From positions 682,001 through 746,000 of the forward strand of contig JAPFFF010000021.1 of the NCBI GenBank assembly GCA_039105265.1: 64,000 nt of DNA. The letters run 5' to 3'. A model generated the notes under the pieces. It was not told where the DNA came from and searched no databases. It saw only the letters and a program-made list of their open reading frames with translations. The position numbers and the translations under genes are program-made. Shown piece after piece: positions 15,301 to 24,101 of the stretch; position 1 is the stretch's first letter; each line of letters starts with the position of its first letter. This DNA is from Tritrichomonas musculus. Lineage: Eukaryota; Parabasalia; Tritrichomonadida; Tritrichomonadidae.

Positions 15301-16419
15301 ATGAGTAAAGAAGAACCAAGCCCATATGAAAAATTATACAACAAAGCTAAATGGAAGACCTTGGACAAATACCTTAGCATGGCAAAACAAGAGAATCTAA
15401 ATGAAGACGAAGCAAAGAAATACTTTGATGAAAAAGTAGTACATGATAAGAGAGTACCTAAAGCACAATTTATTCCTATTGTATCCAAACATCCTCATGG
15501 TTATCAAATGGATACTTTCATTAATAATAAAGAGGCAGGTGGGTTGAATTATCTAATGTTCATTAATATCAACACCAGAAAAGCATATGCATATCCTATG
15601 AATGGTAAAGGAGCAAGAGAAGTATTAACAGCACTTCATAAATTTGTTAATGATGTACCTCATGTATATTCGATAACAAGTGATGAGGATGCAGCATATT
15701 TATCATCAACAGTCTTAGACTTCATGAGAGAGAAGAACATAAAATACCGAACAACAACTGAGAATAACCATAATGTACTTGGCATTATTAATAGGTTTAT
15801 GAGAACTATAAGAGATGCTATTGGTGAAAATAGGTTTATTCAACCAAAGGAGATGCATGATTTGGTCAACATATATAACAACTCTCCTCATAGGTCTTTA
15901 GATAATAAAGCACCTAATGATATTACTCCAGAGGATGAAATAAAGTACATACAAAAGAATGCACGCATTAATCCATATCATTTTAATCCAGGTGAGAAGG
16001 TCAGGTTAGTACTCGAAAAAGAACCATTTGGTAAAAGAAGAAGTAATTTGTCTAATGAGTCTTATATAGTTGACTCGCAAAAAGGTAACCAGTTTGTGGT
16101 CAAGTCCAAAGATGGTTCAACTAGTTCATTCCCTGGATATAGGTTGTTAAGGACAAGAGACAAAAGGATTAAAGTAGCTGAAAGACTAAATGAAGGTAAA
16201 GAAGGTATTATTGAAAAAATATATAACTTTGATGAAGATACTGGTAAGTATGATTTAAAATGGGAAGGAGTCGAAGGTGATGATGCCTTTGCTAGACAAA
16301 CTATTAGAGATGTAAGGAGAGGTAATCCATTAGTACTTGGTACAGCAGAAAGACAATATTGGTTGGAACAAAAGAAGAAAGGAGAACCAATACCAGATAA
16401 AATTATGAAATACATTTAA
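15301..16419 (+). CDS. Polinton integrase (RVE family) with chromodomain-like tail
   Basis: The protein has 372 residues. The RNase H-like core covers about 65-200: the first acidic residue is in YQMDTF (about 71), the second in TSDEDAAYLS (about 129), and a helix follows in NHNVLGIINRFMRTIRD. After a linker with FNPGEKVRLVL, residues about 300-345 (IIEKIYNFDEDTGKYDLKWE) resemble a chromodomain, which often caps Polinton integrases and can guide insertion to particular chromatin. It acts on the 234-bp ends and makes the 5-bp target duplication. Confidence 0.88.
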   Translation: MSKEEPSPYEKLYNKAKWKTLDKYLSMAKQENLNEDEAKKYFDEKVVHDKRVPKAQFIPIVSKHPHGYQMDTFINNKEAGGLNYLMFININTRKAYAYPMNGKGAREVLTALHKFVNDVPHVYSITSDEDAAYLSSTVLDFMREKNIKYRTTTENNHNVLGIINRFMRTIRDAIGENRFIQPKEMHDLVNIYNNSPHRSLDNKAPNDITPEDEIKYIQKNARINPYHFNPGEKVRLVLEKEPFGKRRSNLSNESYIVDSQKGNQFVVKSKDGSTSSFPGYRLLRTRDKRIKVAERLNEGKEGIIEKIYNFDEDTGKYDLKWEGVEGDDAFARQTIRDVRRGNPLVLGTAERQYWLEQKKKGEPIPDKIMKYI

Positions 16420-16429
16420 AAATTTGTAA

Positions 16430-17296
16430 ATGGATGAACCCCCAAATGCAGAACTCATAAATAAAGTAGAAACATTGATTAAAGAAACCTTACGGAAGAA
16501 CATGAAAGAAATAGATGGAGCATTAATTAAACCATTATCACCTGATTATCCTTTTAGCACAAACGGTATATACTTTTTAATTGGTAAACCAGGTGCTGGT
16601 AAAAGTTTTTGGATATGGAGACATATTATGATAACAGAGAGGTTGTTTAAACATCCATACTACCAAAAGATAATATTTTGCTCAAGCTCTGGTAAAATGG
16701 ATAAAACAGCTGAAACACTTAATAAACAGATACGATCAAGAATCGATTATGTAAAGGAAAGAGAATTAATGAGTTATCTTAAAAGACATCTTCGAAGAAA
16801 GATAAAGTATTATGCCATTGTCAAATATGTATTATCTCGAATGAAAGAGACCAATGACGAAATGAGGAGGCTCATTGAGAAGCATCATTTAAATGAGCTC
16901 AATGATAAAATAATATATATAGCCAATAAGTTAGTCAAGTATGAAACATCATCATATCCATATAACACATTATTGATACTAGATGATTGTGCAGGTAGTG
17001 ATTTATTAAAGAATGGTAATAGTGAATTTATCAAGTTGTTAACCAAGACAAGACACTATAATTTAACATGTATCATGGCTATCCAAACTATTCGATTTGT
17101 TCATATGAATGCGAAAAGGTTAGCAACAGATATCATATGTTATACAGGATATAGTGAGGAAGATTTTACGAGCTTGTTGCAACAAACAAATAACTCATTA
17201 AATACTAAACAGACAGTAGCTGAGTACCTACAACATAAAGAACCACATGAGAAGTTCGTAATGAATATTTCTGCTAATAAGTACTATTTTGAATAA
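16430..17296 (+). CDS. Polinton packaging ATPase (HerA/FtsK superfamily)
   Basis: The protein has 288 residues. Walker A is GKPGAGKS at 52-59 and Walker B is LLILDDCAG at about 180-188. The strand before Walker A and the helix after it (FWIWRHIMITERLF) fit the A32-like packaging ATPases of double-jelly-roll viruses. It is expected to pump the element's DNA into capsids. It starts 10 bases after the integrase stop. Confidence 0.9.
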   Translation: MDEPPNAELINKVETLIKETLRKNMKEIDGALIKPLSPDYPFSTNGIYFLIGKPGAGKSFWIWRHIMITERLFKHPYYQKIIFCSSSGKMDKTAETLNKQIRSRIDYVKERELMSYLKRHLRRKIKYYAIVKYVLSRMKETNDEMRRLIEKHHLNELNDKIIYIANKLVKYETSSYPYNTLLILDDCAGSDLLKNGNSEFIKLLTKTRHYNLTCIMAIQTIRFVHMNAKRLATDIICYTGYSEEDFTSLLQQTNNSLNTKQTVAEYLQHKEPHEKFVMNISANKYYFE

Positions 17297-17314
17297 TTTT
17301 TTATTATTTTTTAA

Positions 17315-17770
17315 ATGGGAATTCAACGTCATTCAGTAGAAGATTATTGGAAGCCAAATTATGATAAACAAAAAGAATTTTCTCCATGGCAAACGATAAT
17401 AAAAGGAGGAGTAGGTTTAGGTGGTAAATTATTAATGGGAGCTGCAGATAGTTTTACTGGAGGTCTTGCAAGTAAAATATTGGATGCTTCAGCAGGTGGA
17501 TTAACCAAGCATGCTGGTGTTATTGGTTCAGTTGCGAGAGGTCTTGGTGAAAGCTACTTGAGCGATAGTACAAGAAATAAATTAGCAAACATAGCTGACA
17601 CAGCATTAAAATATGTCCCAGATGGAAAAGTGAAAACTGCCTTATCATCAATTAATAAATCTGCAAAAGGTGAATCAGTTGGAGCACCTCTTGAAAAGCC
17701 AGCATTTTCGTCTAGATCATTACAAGAGAGTGACTTTACTACCAACAATCGGGCGAGAACCTACATCTAA
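17315..17770 (+). CDS. Polinton small Gly/Ala-rich protein, candidate membrane-active virion protein
   Basis: The protein has 151 residues. A Gly/Ala-rich, partly hydrophobic and amphipathic stretch covers about 28-85 (GGVGLGGKLLMGAADSFTGG, then SAGGLTKHAGVIGSVARGLG). This profile recalls adenovirus protein VI and similar capsid-associated lytic proteins, and the position between packaging ATPase and major capsid fits a virion component. The functional call is inference; no sequence match can be claimed. Confidence 0.6.
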   Translation: MGIQRHSVEDYWKPNYDKQKEFSPWQTIIKGGVGLGGKLLMGAADSFTGGLASKILDASAGGLTKHAGVIGSVARGLGESYLSDSTRNKLANIADTALKYVPDGKVKTALSSINKSAKGESVGAPLEKPAFSSRSLQESDFTTNNRARTYI

Positions 17771-17817
17771 TGAAAACTCAAAAAAACTAAATTTTTGGAC
17801 TTTTTTGTTTATTTTAA

Positions 17818-18369
17818 ATGTCAAAACATCTAACAGGTTCTAAGAGACTTGCAGTTATTCATAAATGGTTGAATGGAAGGGATGACCCAGATTGGGAAGT
17901 TTTACCTACAAAAACCAAAGACAAGTATATTGTAAAACAGCGAAAAACTCCAATAACTCGAGAATATCAAGAAAACTCAGAAAGTGAAAATAACGAAGAA
18001 ACTCAAGAAAACTCAGACAGTGAAGAACATGAGGAACTTGAAGAAAAGCCAAGAAAGCCAATAAGTTCGAAAGCTGCACGAAAACCTCCAAAACCTCGAA
18101 AAACTCAACAAAGCCAAGTTTATGACCCTACTGTGAATGAGGAAATACTAAAACAGCTAAAATCACTAGGTGAAGAAATGAAGATAAGTCGAGAGAAGAA
18201 AGAACAGAGACGTATGATAAAGGAGGTTGTTGATAAAAGGATGAGTAAACCAAGACAACAGTATGTTCCTGAAGAACCGCCACAACAATATGAAGAAGAA
18301 CAACAACCTCAATATATACCTATGAGACCTATTGGTAGGAGAAATCGCATCTTTGAAGATATGATGTAA
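17818..18369 (+). CDS. Polinton charged disordered protein
   Basis: The protein has 183 residues. Residues 45-90 are Glu/Asn/Ser-rich repeats (ENSESENNEE, then ENSDSEEHEE), followed by a Lys/Pro-rich basic part (RKPISSKAARKPPKPRKTQQ) and a helical basic stretch (MKISREKKEQRRMIKEVVDK). The C-terminus is Gln/Pro-rich. It lies directly upstream of the major capsid gene and could be a scaffold or core protein. No family is recognised. Confidence 0.6.
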   Translation: MSKHLTGSKRLAVIHKWLNGRDDPDWEVLPTKTKDKYIVKQRKTPITREYQENSESENNEETQENSDSEEHEELEEKPRKPISSKAARKPPKPRKTQQSQVYDPTVNEEILKQLKSLGEEMKISREKKEQRRMIKEVVDKRMSKPRQQYVPEEPPQQYEEEQQPQYIPMRPIGRRNRIFEDMM

Positions 18370-18386
18370 ATTTTTTTCCATCTAAA

Positions 18387-20069
18387 ATGCTTAACAAGGA
18401 ATCCTATATGAAAACCTCAGCAGAGGTTTGTACCCAGATTGCATCTTACTTTGATGTTGTCGATAATTGCATAGCACTTAGTGATACTAATAAGGCATAC
18501 TCATTAAATCCACAAACTTCGTATTCACCATCACCACCAATTAAGAGTGGTTCCTATACAACATGTATTATCTCTCCTAATACTCATAATACTGCTGATA
18601 TATATAATGGATTTATTCGAGCAGATATGAGAGTGATGATAAAAATAGACAAGCCAATTCTAAGTGATTTAGAAAATGTCAGTGGTTATAATTTTGGTAA
18701 GGTATGGTTTGGCTTTAAGGATGCTCGAGATGCTGTTGAGAAGTATGAAATTGTAGCTAATGGTATGACGCTTTATACCCAGAACTTTGGATGTGAAGAA
18801 TCCTTTTTAACTGCATGTTGTGCAAATGAAGTTACTAAAAGAGCTGATATATATAGTAAAGCAAGACATAAGGATATTTGGAATGATACTCATGGAAGGA
18901 GATGTGGTTTTGTTGCAAATCTTAACAAAGATGTGACTTCTGTCACTGAAACAATTAGATTAAAGATTGATTTGCGACGATTCCTACCTTTATCTAATAT
19001 CAAGTACTTGCCAGCATTTGCAGGTAAAATCGAATTACGTCTATACTTTTCAACAGCTGGTATGGTATATTGTCCAGTTGGTTTTGAAAAGAGCTTGGTT
19101 GCTAATCCACATATAATGAAAGACTTCAATGTTGATGAAATTACCAATGAATTTCGACCTATTGGAGAACCAATATGGATGTGGACAAGTACCGAAAAAA
19201 TAGCAATGGATAAGATTAATGACCCTAAGAATCTTCCACCTGTTGGTGAAAATCATGGAGGAGCATATGAAGTCGCAGGAGCTAACAATACTAAGGCAAG
19301 AGTTGACCGAACTATTTACAGTGATTGGAGAACTTGGAGTGTTGTTGATTATTCCATTGAAGAATGTGCGAGTATTATACCTTGTTTTGGTATTCATGAA
19401 TCTGTATATACAGCACTTGTTCAAAGATATGCTAACCCACAACATCCACTTACATTCCCAACACAGATAATGTCATTTTACACTTGTACAAGACCTCTTA
19501 ATAATGAACAAGATAAAGCAACTATTACTATTACACCTAATTTTGTAGATAGTATGTTTTGCTTATTCCCACTCAAGCATACGCATAAGACATACTTCAA
19601 GAATCCTATGTTTGAAGCATTTCATATGAATTGTGGTAATTACAATAATATTCCTGCTAAAGCATTTGGTACGAATGGTAAGTATCCAGAGTTCCTCGAA
19701 TATTGCCAGAATGCAATGAACATGAATGGAGAGCAAAATGGATTTAATAAAGAGGTTATTGCAAGTTTAGCGAATGAGTATCAATATAATGAAAACACAA
19801 CAGGCTATTATCCAAATGATAGGTCCTCATTCTTCATAGGTCTTCCTACTGAAACAGATGGAACATATCAACAAGGTCTTTCAAGTCTTGCACCTATTAA
19901 CTTCGAATTGATATGTAGTCAAAAGGCAGATAATCCATTTAGACAGGAAGTAGATACACCTCCATTATTATGCTTATTAACAGATATATCAATTAGTATC
20001 TTAATTAGACCTAATGGTATGCCACCATCAGTACGTATTGGTCCTTATGATTTAACAACCCCTGAGTAA
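18387..20069 (+). CDS. Polinton major capsid protein (double jelly-roll)
   Basis: The protein has 560 residues, in the size range of Polinton major capsid proteins. It is beta-rich throughout with few charged runs. Landmarks are YEIVANGMTLYTQNFGCEES at about 119-138, RLKIDLRRFLPLSNIKYLPA at about 191-210 and a C-terminal part ending in strands before RPNGMPPSVRIGPYDLT. The segment on reaching the peak of a jelly-roll followed by LPAFAGKIELRLYF is typical of the family. Trimers of this protein are expected to form an icosahedral shell. The position after the ATPase supports the call. Confidence 0.8.
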   Translation: MLNKESYMKTSAEVCTQIASYFDVVDNCIALSDTNKAYSLNPQTSYSPSPPIKSGSYTTCIISPNTHNTADIYNGFIRADMRVMIKIDKPILSDLENVSGYNFGKVWFGFKDARDAVEKYEIVANGMTLYTQNFGCEESFLTACCANEVTKRADIYSKARHKDIWNDTHGRRCGFVANLNKDVTSVTETIRLKIDLRRFLPLSNIKYLPAFAGKIELRLYFSTAGMVYCPVGFEKSLVANPHIMKDFNVDEITNEFRPIGEPIWMWTSTEKIAMDKINDPKNLPPVGENHGGAYEVAGANNTKARVDRTIYSDWRTWSVVDYSIEECASIIPCFGIHESVYTALVQRYANPQHPLTFPTQIMSFYTCTRPLNNEQDKATITITPNFVDSMFCLFPLKHTHKTYFKNPMFEAFHMNCGNYNNIPAKAFGTNGKYPEFLEYCQNAMNMNGEQNGFNKEVIASLANEYQYNENTTGYYPNDRSSFFIGLPTETDGTYQQGLSSLAPINFELICSQKADNPFRQEVDTPPLLCLLTDISISILIRPNGMPPSVRIGPYDLTTPE

Positions 20070-20077
20070 AAAGAAGT

Positions 20078-20533
20078 ATGTTTTTTATGTTTTGGAAAAT
20101 GTCGAATGATTATAGAAGCCCACATGCTGAGATTGTTGGAAGAGAAGGTATGATGTATAATGAAGCTACCATGAAAAATAAGGACTTAGAGTTTCAACAT
20201 TTTGGTGTGTTCAGTAATACTAATACTTATTCTGTAACCTTCAACCCATATATTAATCGACCACCTACCCAGATTATTGAACATGAGGACCCTGTTAGAT
20301 TTCCAGATACTCGAGAACATATAACCAAACCTGTTCGTGAACCTCCTGTTAGTATTACAGATGGTGGTTTTTATCGACATATAGGTGAAAAAGATAGACC
20401 AGTACCTCTCTTACCAAAATATCTTAAGAAGCCTGAGAAACCACCAATGCAAGGTAGAGCAAGAGAATATAATAAACAAGATATTCGATATGGACCTACC
20501 CAACATATCTTTACCCAAAATAACATATATTAA
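20078..20533 (+). CDS. Polinton small protein, Pro-rich, unknown
   Basis: The protein has 151 residues from the ATG at 20078; a second ATG at 20099 (MSNDYRSPHAEIVG) is equally credible. It has extended, Pro-rich stretches (RPPTQIIEHEDPVRFPDT) and little predicted helix. It starts 9 bases after the major capsid stop, so a virion role such as cement or scaffold is plausible. No family is recognised. Confidence 0.55.
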   Translation: MFFMFWKMSNDYRSPHAEIVGREGMMYNEATMKNKDLEFQHFGVFSNTNTYSVTFNPYINRPPTQIIEHEDPVRFPDTREHITKPVREPPVSITDGGFYRHIGEKDRPVPLLPKYLKKPEKPPMQGRAREYNKQDIRYGPTQHIFTQNNIY

Positions 20534-20557
20534 TTTTTTATTGAATTTTTTATCCAG

Positions 20558-21004
20558 ATGAAAATGACAACAAGAAACGTCTATGACTATGTCAATGAAC
20601 TTCGCGCAAAATGTGCTCCAAATACTAAACAATGTAATTTCTCGATACTTTGTGACAAGTACCCAATGAAAACAGGAGAATGGAGTTATTTAGGCAAAGT
20701 ACTCTATGTCTCAATCAAGGTAAAAGACAAGTGCCACAGATTTTATCCAGATAAGCTCAAAGAACTTGATCTTGACTCAATATTTATTAAGCCTAACTCA
20801 AGGAGAAAAATAACTGAAGATTTCGAAGAGTTCTACATAAATGGAAACACTACCACTCAAGAGTATCAAGGAATCAAATACTACAACTACTCCATTGCAG
20901 CTGCTCCTACAAGTCATAAACCAAAAATCGATGCTCTCAAGCAGAAATATCAAATTGAGTCATTTGACATGTTTATTGGAGAACAGCTAGACTTAGTACT
21001 TTAA
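20558..21004 (+). CDS. Polinton small basic protein, unknown
   Basis: The protein has 148 residues, with a mixed alpha/beta look: MKMTTRNVYDYVNELRAKCA, four Cys in the first 60 residues, and a C-terminal helical stretch ending EQLDLVL. It belongs to the rightward block after the capsid gene. Function not recognised. Confidence 0.5.
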   Translation: MKMTTRNVYDYVNELRAKCAPNTKQCNFSILCDKYPMKTGEWSYLGKVLYVSIKVKDKCHRFYPDKLKELDLDSIFIKPNSRRKITEDFEEFYINGNTTTQEYQGIKYYNYSIAAAPTSHKPKIDALKQKYQIESFDMFIGEQLDLVL

Positions 21005-21025
21005 GCCTATTTTTTCCCAACCTAA

Positions 21026-21550
21026 ATGATTAAGAAGAGGGGTACAACCAATGGAGTTCAAGCAAATGTATCTTTAGAACCATCAGCAGCTGCATCATCT
21101 ACATCAAACATCAACAACAACATTATTATTAATAAGAGAGATGATGGCAAGGAAGACATTGTTATTACAAGAGACATTGGAGTGCAAACTGAACCTGTTG
21201 AAGTTGAACCAGATGTACGTAATGTTATACTTGAAGCATATGCACAAATACTACTTAATCAAGACAAAGCACTACTAGCTAACATTATATCGAAGAAATG
21301 CATCATAGTACCTATTGAATCTCTTAGCAACATCATCAAAGCAATACTACATGTTAGTGAGGTTGAAGTACAACTTAATGAAGATGTTGGATGTTGTGCA
21401 GCTAAGAGCAATCCAATAAGAAAAATAGATGCTATTAAGATTATTAAAGATAATGGAGAGGTAGTCATTGACTTGAAACAAGTATATAATAAAGAATATA
21501 ATGAGCTTGTTAATAATTATCATGTATGCTTAAAATATTGCATAGTATAA
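21026..21550 (+). CDS. Polinton protein with GVQTE motif, unknown
   Basis: The protein has 174 residues. The first 45 are low complexity (SAAASSTSNINNNIIINKRD). RDIGVQTEPVEVEPD follows at about 49-63, then a helical domain (NVILEAYAQILLNQDKALLA). The layout is a disordered N-terminus with a short linear motif ahead of a folded domain. It is convergent with the gene at 21603. Confidence 0.5.
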   Translation: MIKKRGTTNGVQANVSLEPSAAASSTSNINNNIIINKRDDGKEDIVITRDIGVQTEPVEVEPDVRNVILEAYAQILLNQDKALLANIISKKCIIVPIESLSNIIKAILHVSEVEVQLNEDVGCCAAKSNPIRKIDAIKIIKDNGEVVIDLKQVYNKEYNELVNNYHVCLKYCIV

Positions 21551-21602
21551 AAAAAGACATATATAAAAAAAACTTAAAATTAGAAGTAATTATTTTTTAC
21601 TC

Positions 21603-21974
21603 TTACTCCTTGTCTTTTGGAGATGAAGCTTCTTGTTCATCTTCATCATCTTCTTCTTGTGTCTCTTGCGAGTCAGGCACTATAGGCACGTGAAAGCCAA
21701 TAGATTTTGGTGTTGGAGATTGAGGAATCTTTTTATGAAAAACCTCGCAGGTAGTGAGATTCATTTGAGTAAGTGCTTCAGCAATCTTGTTCATGTTTGC
21801 TTGTATCAATGGGTCATAGATGGTGCAGACATTAGATGATGTCGAGTTTATTATTTTTTGGTTGAACAGAAATATCACCTCTTTAATAGCATTGGCTATT
21901 TCAACATGAGCATTTTTGATAGCTAGCTTTTGCTGTTTTTGGAATTCTTTGAAGTCATTTCCAGAACGCGACAT
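21603..21974 (-). CDS. Polinton small protein with acidic tail, unknown
   Basis: The protein has 123 residues: an amphipathic helical N-terminus (EFQKQQKLAIKNAHVEIANA), a Pro-rich middle and an acidic C-terminus (ETQEEDDEDEQEA). Its start faces that of the gene at 22051, so the two share a 76-bp upstream region. No family is recognised. Confidence 0.5.
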   Translation of the reverse strand: MSRSGNDFKEFQKQQKLAIKNAHVEIANAIKEVIFLFNQKIINSTSSNVCTIYDPLIQANMNKIAEALTQMNLTTCEVFHKKIPQSPTPKSIGFHVPIVPDSQETQEEDDEDEQEASSPKDKE

Positions 21975-22050
21975 TTTAAAAAATGAAGTGATTTTGTTTG
22001 CGAATATTCAATTTTCAAAAATAATTCAATTTTTTTTCTCGAATGAAATC

Positions 22051-22341
22051 ATGAGCCAAAATTTAGATTTGGGTGAGTTCAAGGAAACAGCTATCATCAA
22101 GAAGTTGAAGAAGTCCAAGAGTAACAACAACCTCAAAAATATTGATACTGCAAAAACTGAAACAACAGAAAAACGTGGTAGAAAGCAAAAGTATGCAACA
22201 GTTGAAGAACGAAATGAAGCACGTAAACAACAGCAAAAGGCATATCGTGAAAGAAAGAAAAGAGAAATACAAAGTATGAAGGAAAAAATAATGTCGTATG
22301 AAAGCAAAAAGGTAGCTTATGAGGAAAAAGGTAGCTTATGA
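22051..22341 (+). CDS. Polinton small very basic protein with AT-hook-like and coiled basic region
   Basis: From the ATG at 22051 the protein has 96 residues. A Lys-rich N-terminus leads to KRGRKQKY, an AT-hook-like element, then a highly basic helix (RNEARKQQQKAYRERKKREI) that looks like a bZIP-type DNA-contact region without a clear leucine zipper. A nucleic-acid-binding role is likely by composition. Its 3' end runs into the tandem repeat at 22309. Confidence 0.5.
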   Translation: MSQNLDLGEFKETAIIKKLKKSKSNNNLKNIDTAKTETTEKRGRKQKYATVEERNEARKQQQKAYRERKKREIQSMKEKIMSYESKKVAYEEKGSL

Positions 22342-22499
22342 GGAAAAAGGTAGCTTATGAAAAAAGGTAGCTTATGAGGAAAAAAGGTAGCTTATGAGGA
22401 AAAAGGTAGCTTATGAGGAAAAAGGTAGCTTATGAGGAAAAAGGTAGCTTATGAGGAAAAAGGTAGCTTATGAGGAAAAAGGTAGCTTATGAGGAAAAA
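22309..22499. repeat. Tandem repeat, about 10 copies of an 18-19 bp unit
   Basis: The unit is GGTAGCTTATGAGGAAAAA, repeated from 22311 to about 22498 with small length variation in the A run. It starts within the end of the basic-protein frame and fills the gap to the next gene. The near identity of the units shows recent expansion. Confidence 0.92.
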
Positions 22500-22529
22500 C
22501 ATGTAGTTAAAAAAAAACTTTTTTTTTAG

Positions 22530-22955
22530 TTATTCATTTTTCTTGTAGTACATTGTGATGAACTTCTTGTTTCTTTTCACTTTCTTATGTGTAAAGTGTC
22601 TCTTTGTTCCATCGAGATGCCCGAAACCAAGTCGAGTAATAGATAGTTCATGACCAAAGAACATGTTGTACAAGTTAACAATGTCTCTTGCAGGATAACA
22701 ATCTTTTTCGAGGCTGTCAAACCATTCATCATACCTCTTTTTTTGTTTTGCTCGAAGTCGATGTGCATCATTTTCAAGAGCATGAGCATAATTTTCACAC
22801 ATCGTTCTTAAATTTGATGTATCATCTTCAACTTTTAGTTGAGATATTTTTTTCGACATGTTTATATTAATTTTGTAGTCGAATGAATCATGATCTTTAG
22901 GAGGTGTTTGTTTTTGTAAAATATCTTCTATTTTATCTTCTTCTTCATTCATCAT
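22530..22955 (-). CDS. Polinton small basic protein, unknown
   Basis: The protein has 141 residues. The N-terminus is acidic, the middle helical (CENYAHALENDAHRLRAKQK), and the C-terminal 30 residues are Lys/Arg/His-rich (GTKRHFTHKKVKRNKKFI). It faces away from the nested Tc1-like element. No family is recognised. Confidence 0.5.
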   Translation of the reverse strand: MMNEEEDKIEDILQKQTPPKDHDSFDYKININMSKKISQLKVEDDTSNLRTMCENYAHALENDAHRLRAKQKKRYDEWFDSLEKDCYPARDIVNLYNMFFGHELSITRLGFGHLDGTKRHFTHKKVKRNKKFITMYYKKNE

Positions 22956-23041
22956 TAATAAAATAATAGTGATATTAATAAATATATTTTTTTAAAATTT
23001 CAATATATTTTATTTTTTTTAATTCAATTTTTGAATTTTTA

Positions 23042-23999
23042 TAAACTCTGAAAAAAAAATATCACCATTTTCTCAAAAATTTGAGAAAATCTTTTCAAAT
23101 TAAAAAAAAAATTGAATCATTTTATTCAATTAAATTCAAAGAATTTTGCTTTTCTTTCAAAAAGTTTATTATAAAAGGTCGAATGTCCGAAAGAGTCTAT
23201 CTCACTGAGCAAGAAAAAATTAAAATAATTGCAATGGTTTATGTTTATGGACATCAGTGGAAGATGATAAGCGAAACAATAGGACATCCATATGAAACTG
23301 TCCGAAGCTTCTACAAAAGTTATATAAAACACGGCAACAAGATAATGCGCCAGCACACAATGCTTTCAATTCACGCTATGTTTTGTCCAGAATCATGCCC
23401 AATATGCTAAACTGGCCTGCTAAATCCCCAGACTTGTCTCCAATAGAGCAAGTCTGGGATTACATAAAAAAGCGGTTAGAAGGTCAAAATTTTGACAGCG
23501 TTGATCAACTTTTCAATGCCATTCAAAAAGAGTGGAATGAAATTCCGAATCAAATTCTACACAACTTCTATAGTTCATTCCTAGCAAGATGCCAAGTATG
23601 TTTAAATAAGAATGGACAAAGCTTAAACGGAAGTTGGTCTGAGGTCCATCATATTCATGATACATATCGAACAAATCTTTATTACATAACTGATCCTCAA
23701 ACTAACATTACTTATGTTGGTGATCATTAATTAATATTTTATTAATTTTATTAATTATCAACGAAGATATTTATATTTATTTTTTACATTTTTTAAAAAC
23801 TTTTTCTAAGATAGAAAAAGGAAATTGAAAATTTCAATAACTAAAAATTTAATCTTCAGAAATTTTGAAAATTATGATTTTTTTAAAAGTAAAAATATCA
23901 CCACTTTAACGTCTGCTTTTGATAGATAACTCAGAATTATTCATAGAAATCTATTCAAAAAAAATTGAGAAAGTGGTGATATTTTTTATACAAAGTTTA
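23042..23999. mobile_element. Deleted Tc1-like DNA transposon nested in the Polinton
   Basis: Both ends carry TAAACTYTG followed by an A/T run and AATATCACC in inverted orientation (23042-23066 and 23975-23999). The inner side continues with a TTTCTCAA match. The outermost TA is the expected target duplication. The element is about 958 bp, shorter than a full Tc1 of about 1.3-1.6 kb, and its transposase has lost its middle. It lies in a gap between two Polinton genes, so it probably does not harm the host element. Confidence 0.82.
23183..23730 (+). pseudogene. Tc1-type transposase remnant
   Basis: The N-terminal helix-turn-helix survives from the ATG at 23183 (MSERVYLTEQEKIKIIAMVY, then TVRSFYKSYIKHGNK). 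Near 23335 the frame changes and the sequence resumes at QDNAPAHNAFN, the second catalytic Asp block, continuing to NWPAKSPDLSPIEQVWDYIK, which holds the third catalytic residue (Glu, D34E type). The part with the first catalytic Asp is missing, so an internal deletion joined the two. It cannot encode an active enzyme and would need one supplied by another copy. Confidence 0.85.
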
Positions 24000-24101
24000 G
24001 TGTATATAACTTTTTCAAAGAAAAATATCCACCTTCGAGTTTTTCTACGAAATTTAAAATTTAGTGATATCAACTAGAAAATAGATCATTTTTATACTTG
24101 T

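Noticed and set aside
22311-22499. CRISPR-like array
   Set aside because: The units are directly adjacent with no spacers, and the host is a eukaryote; it is a simple tandem repeat.
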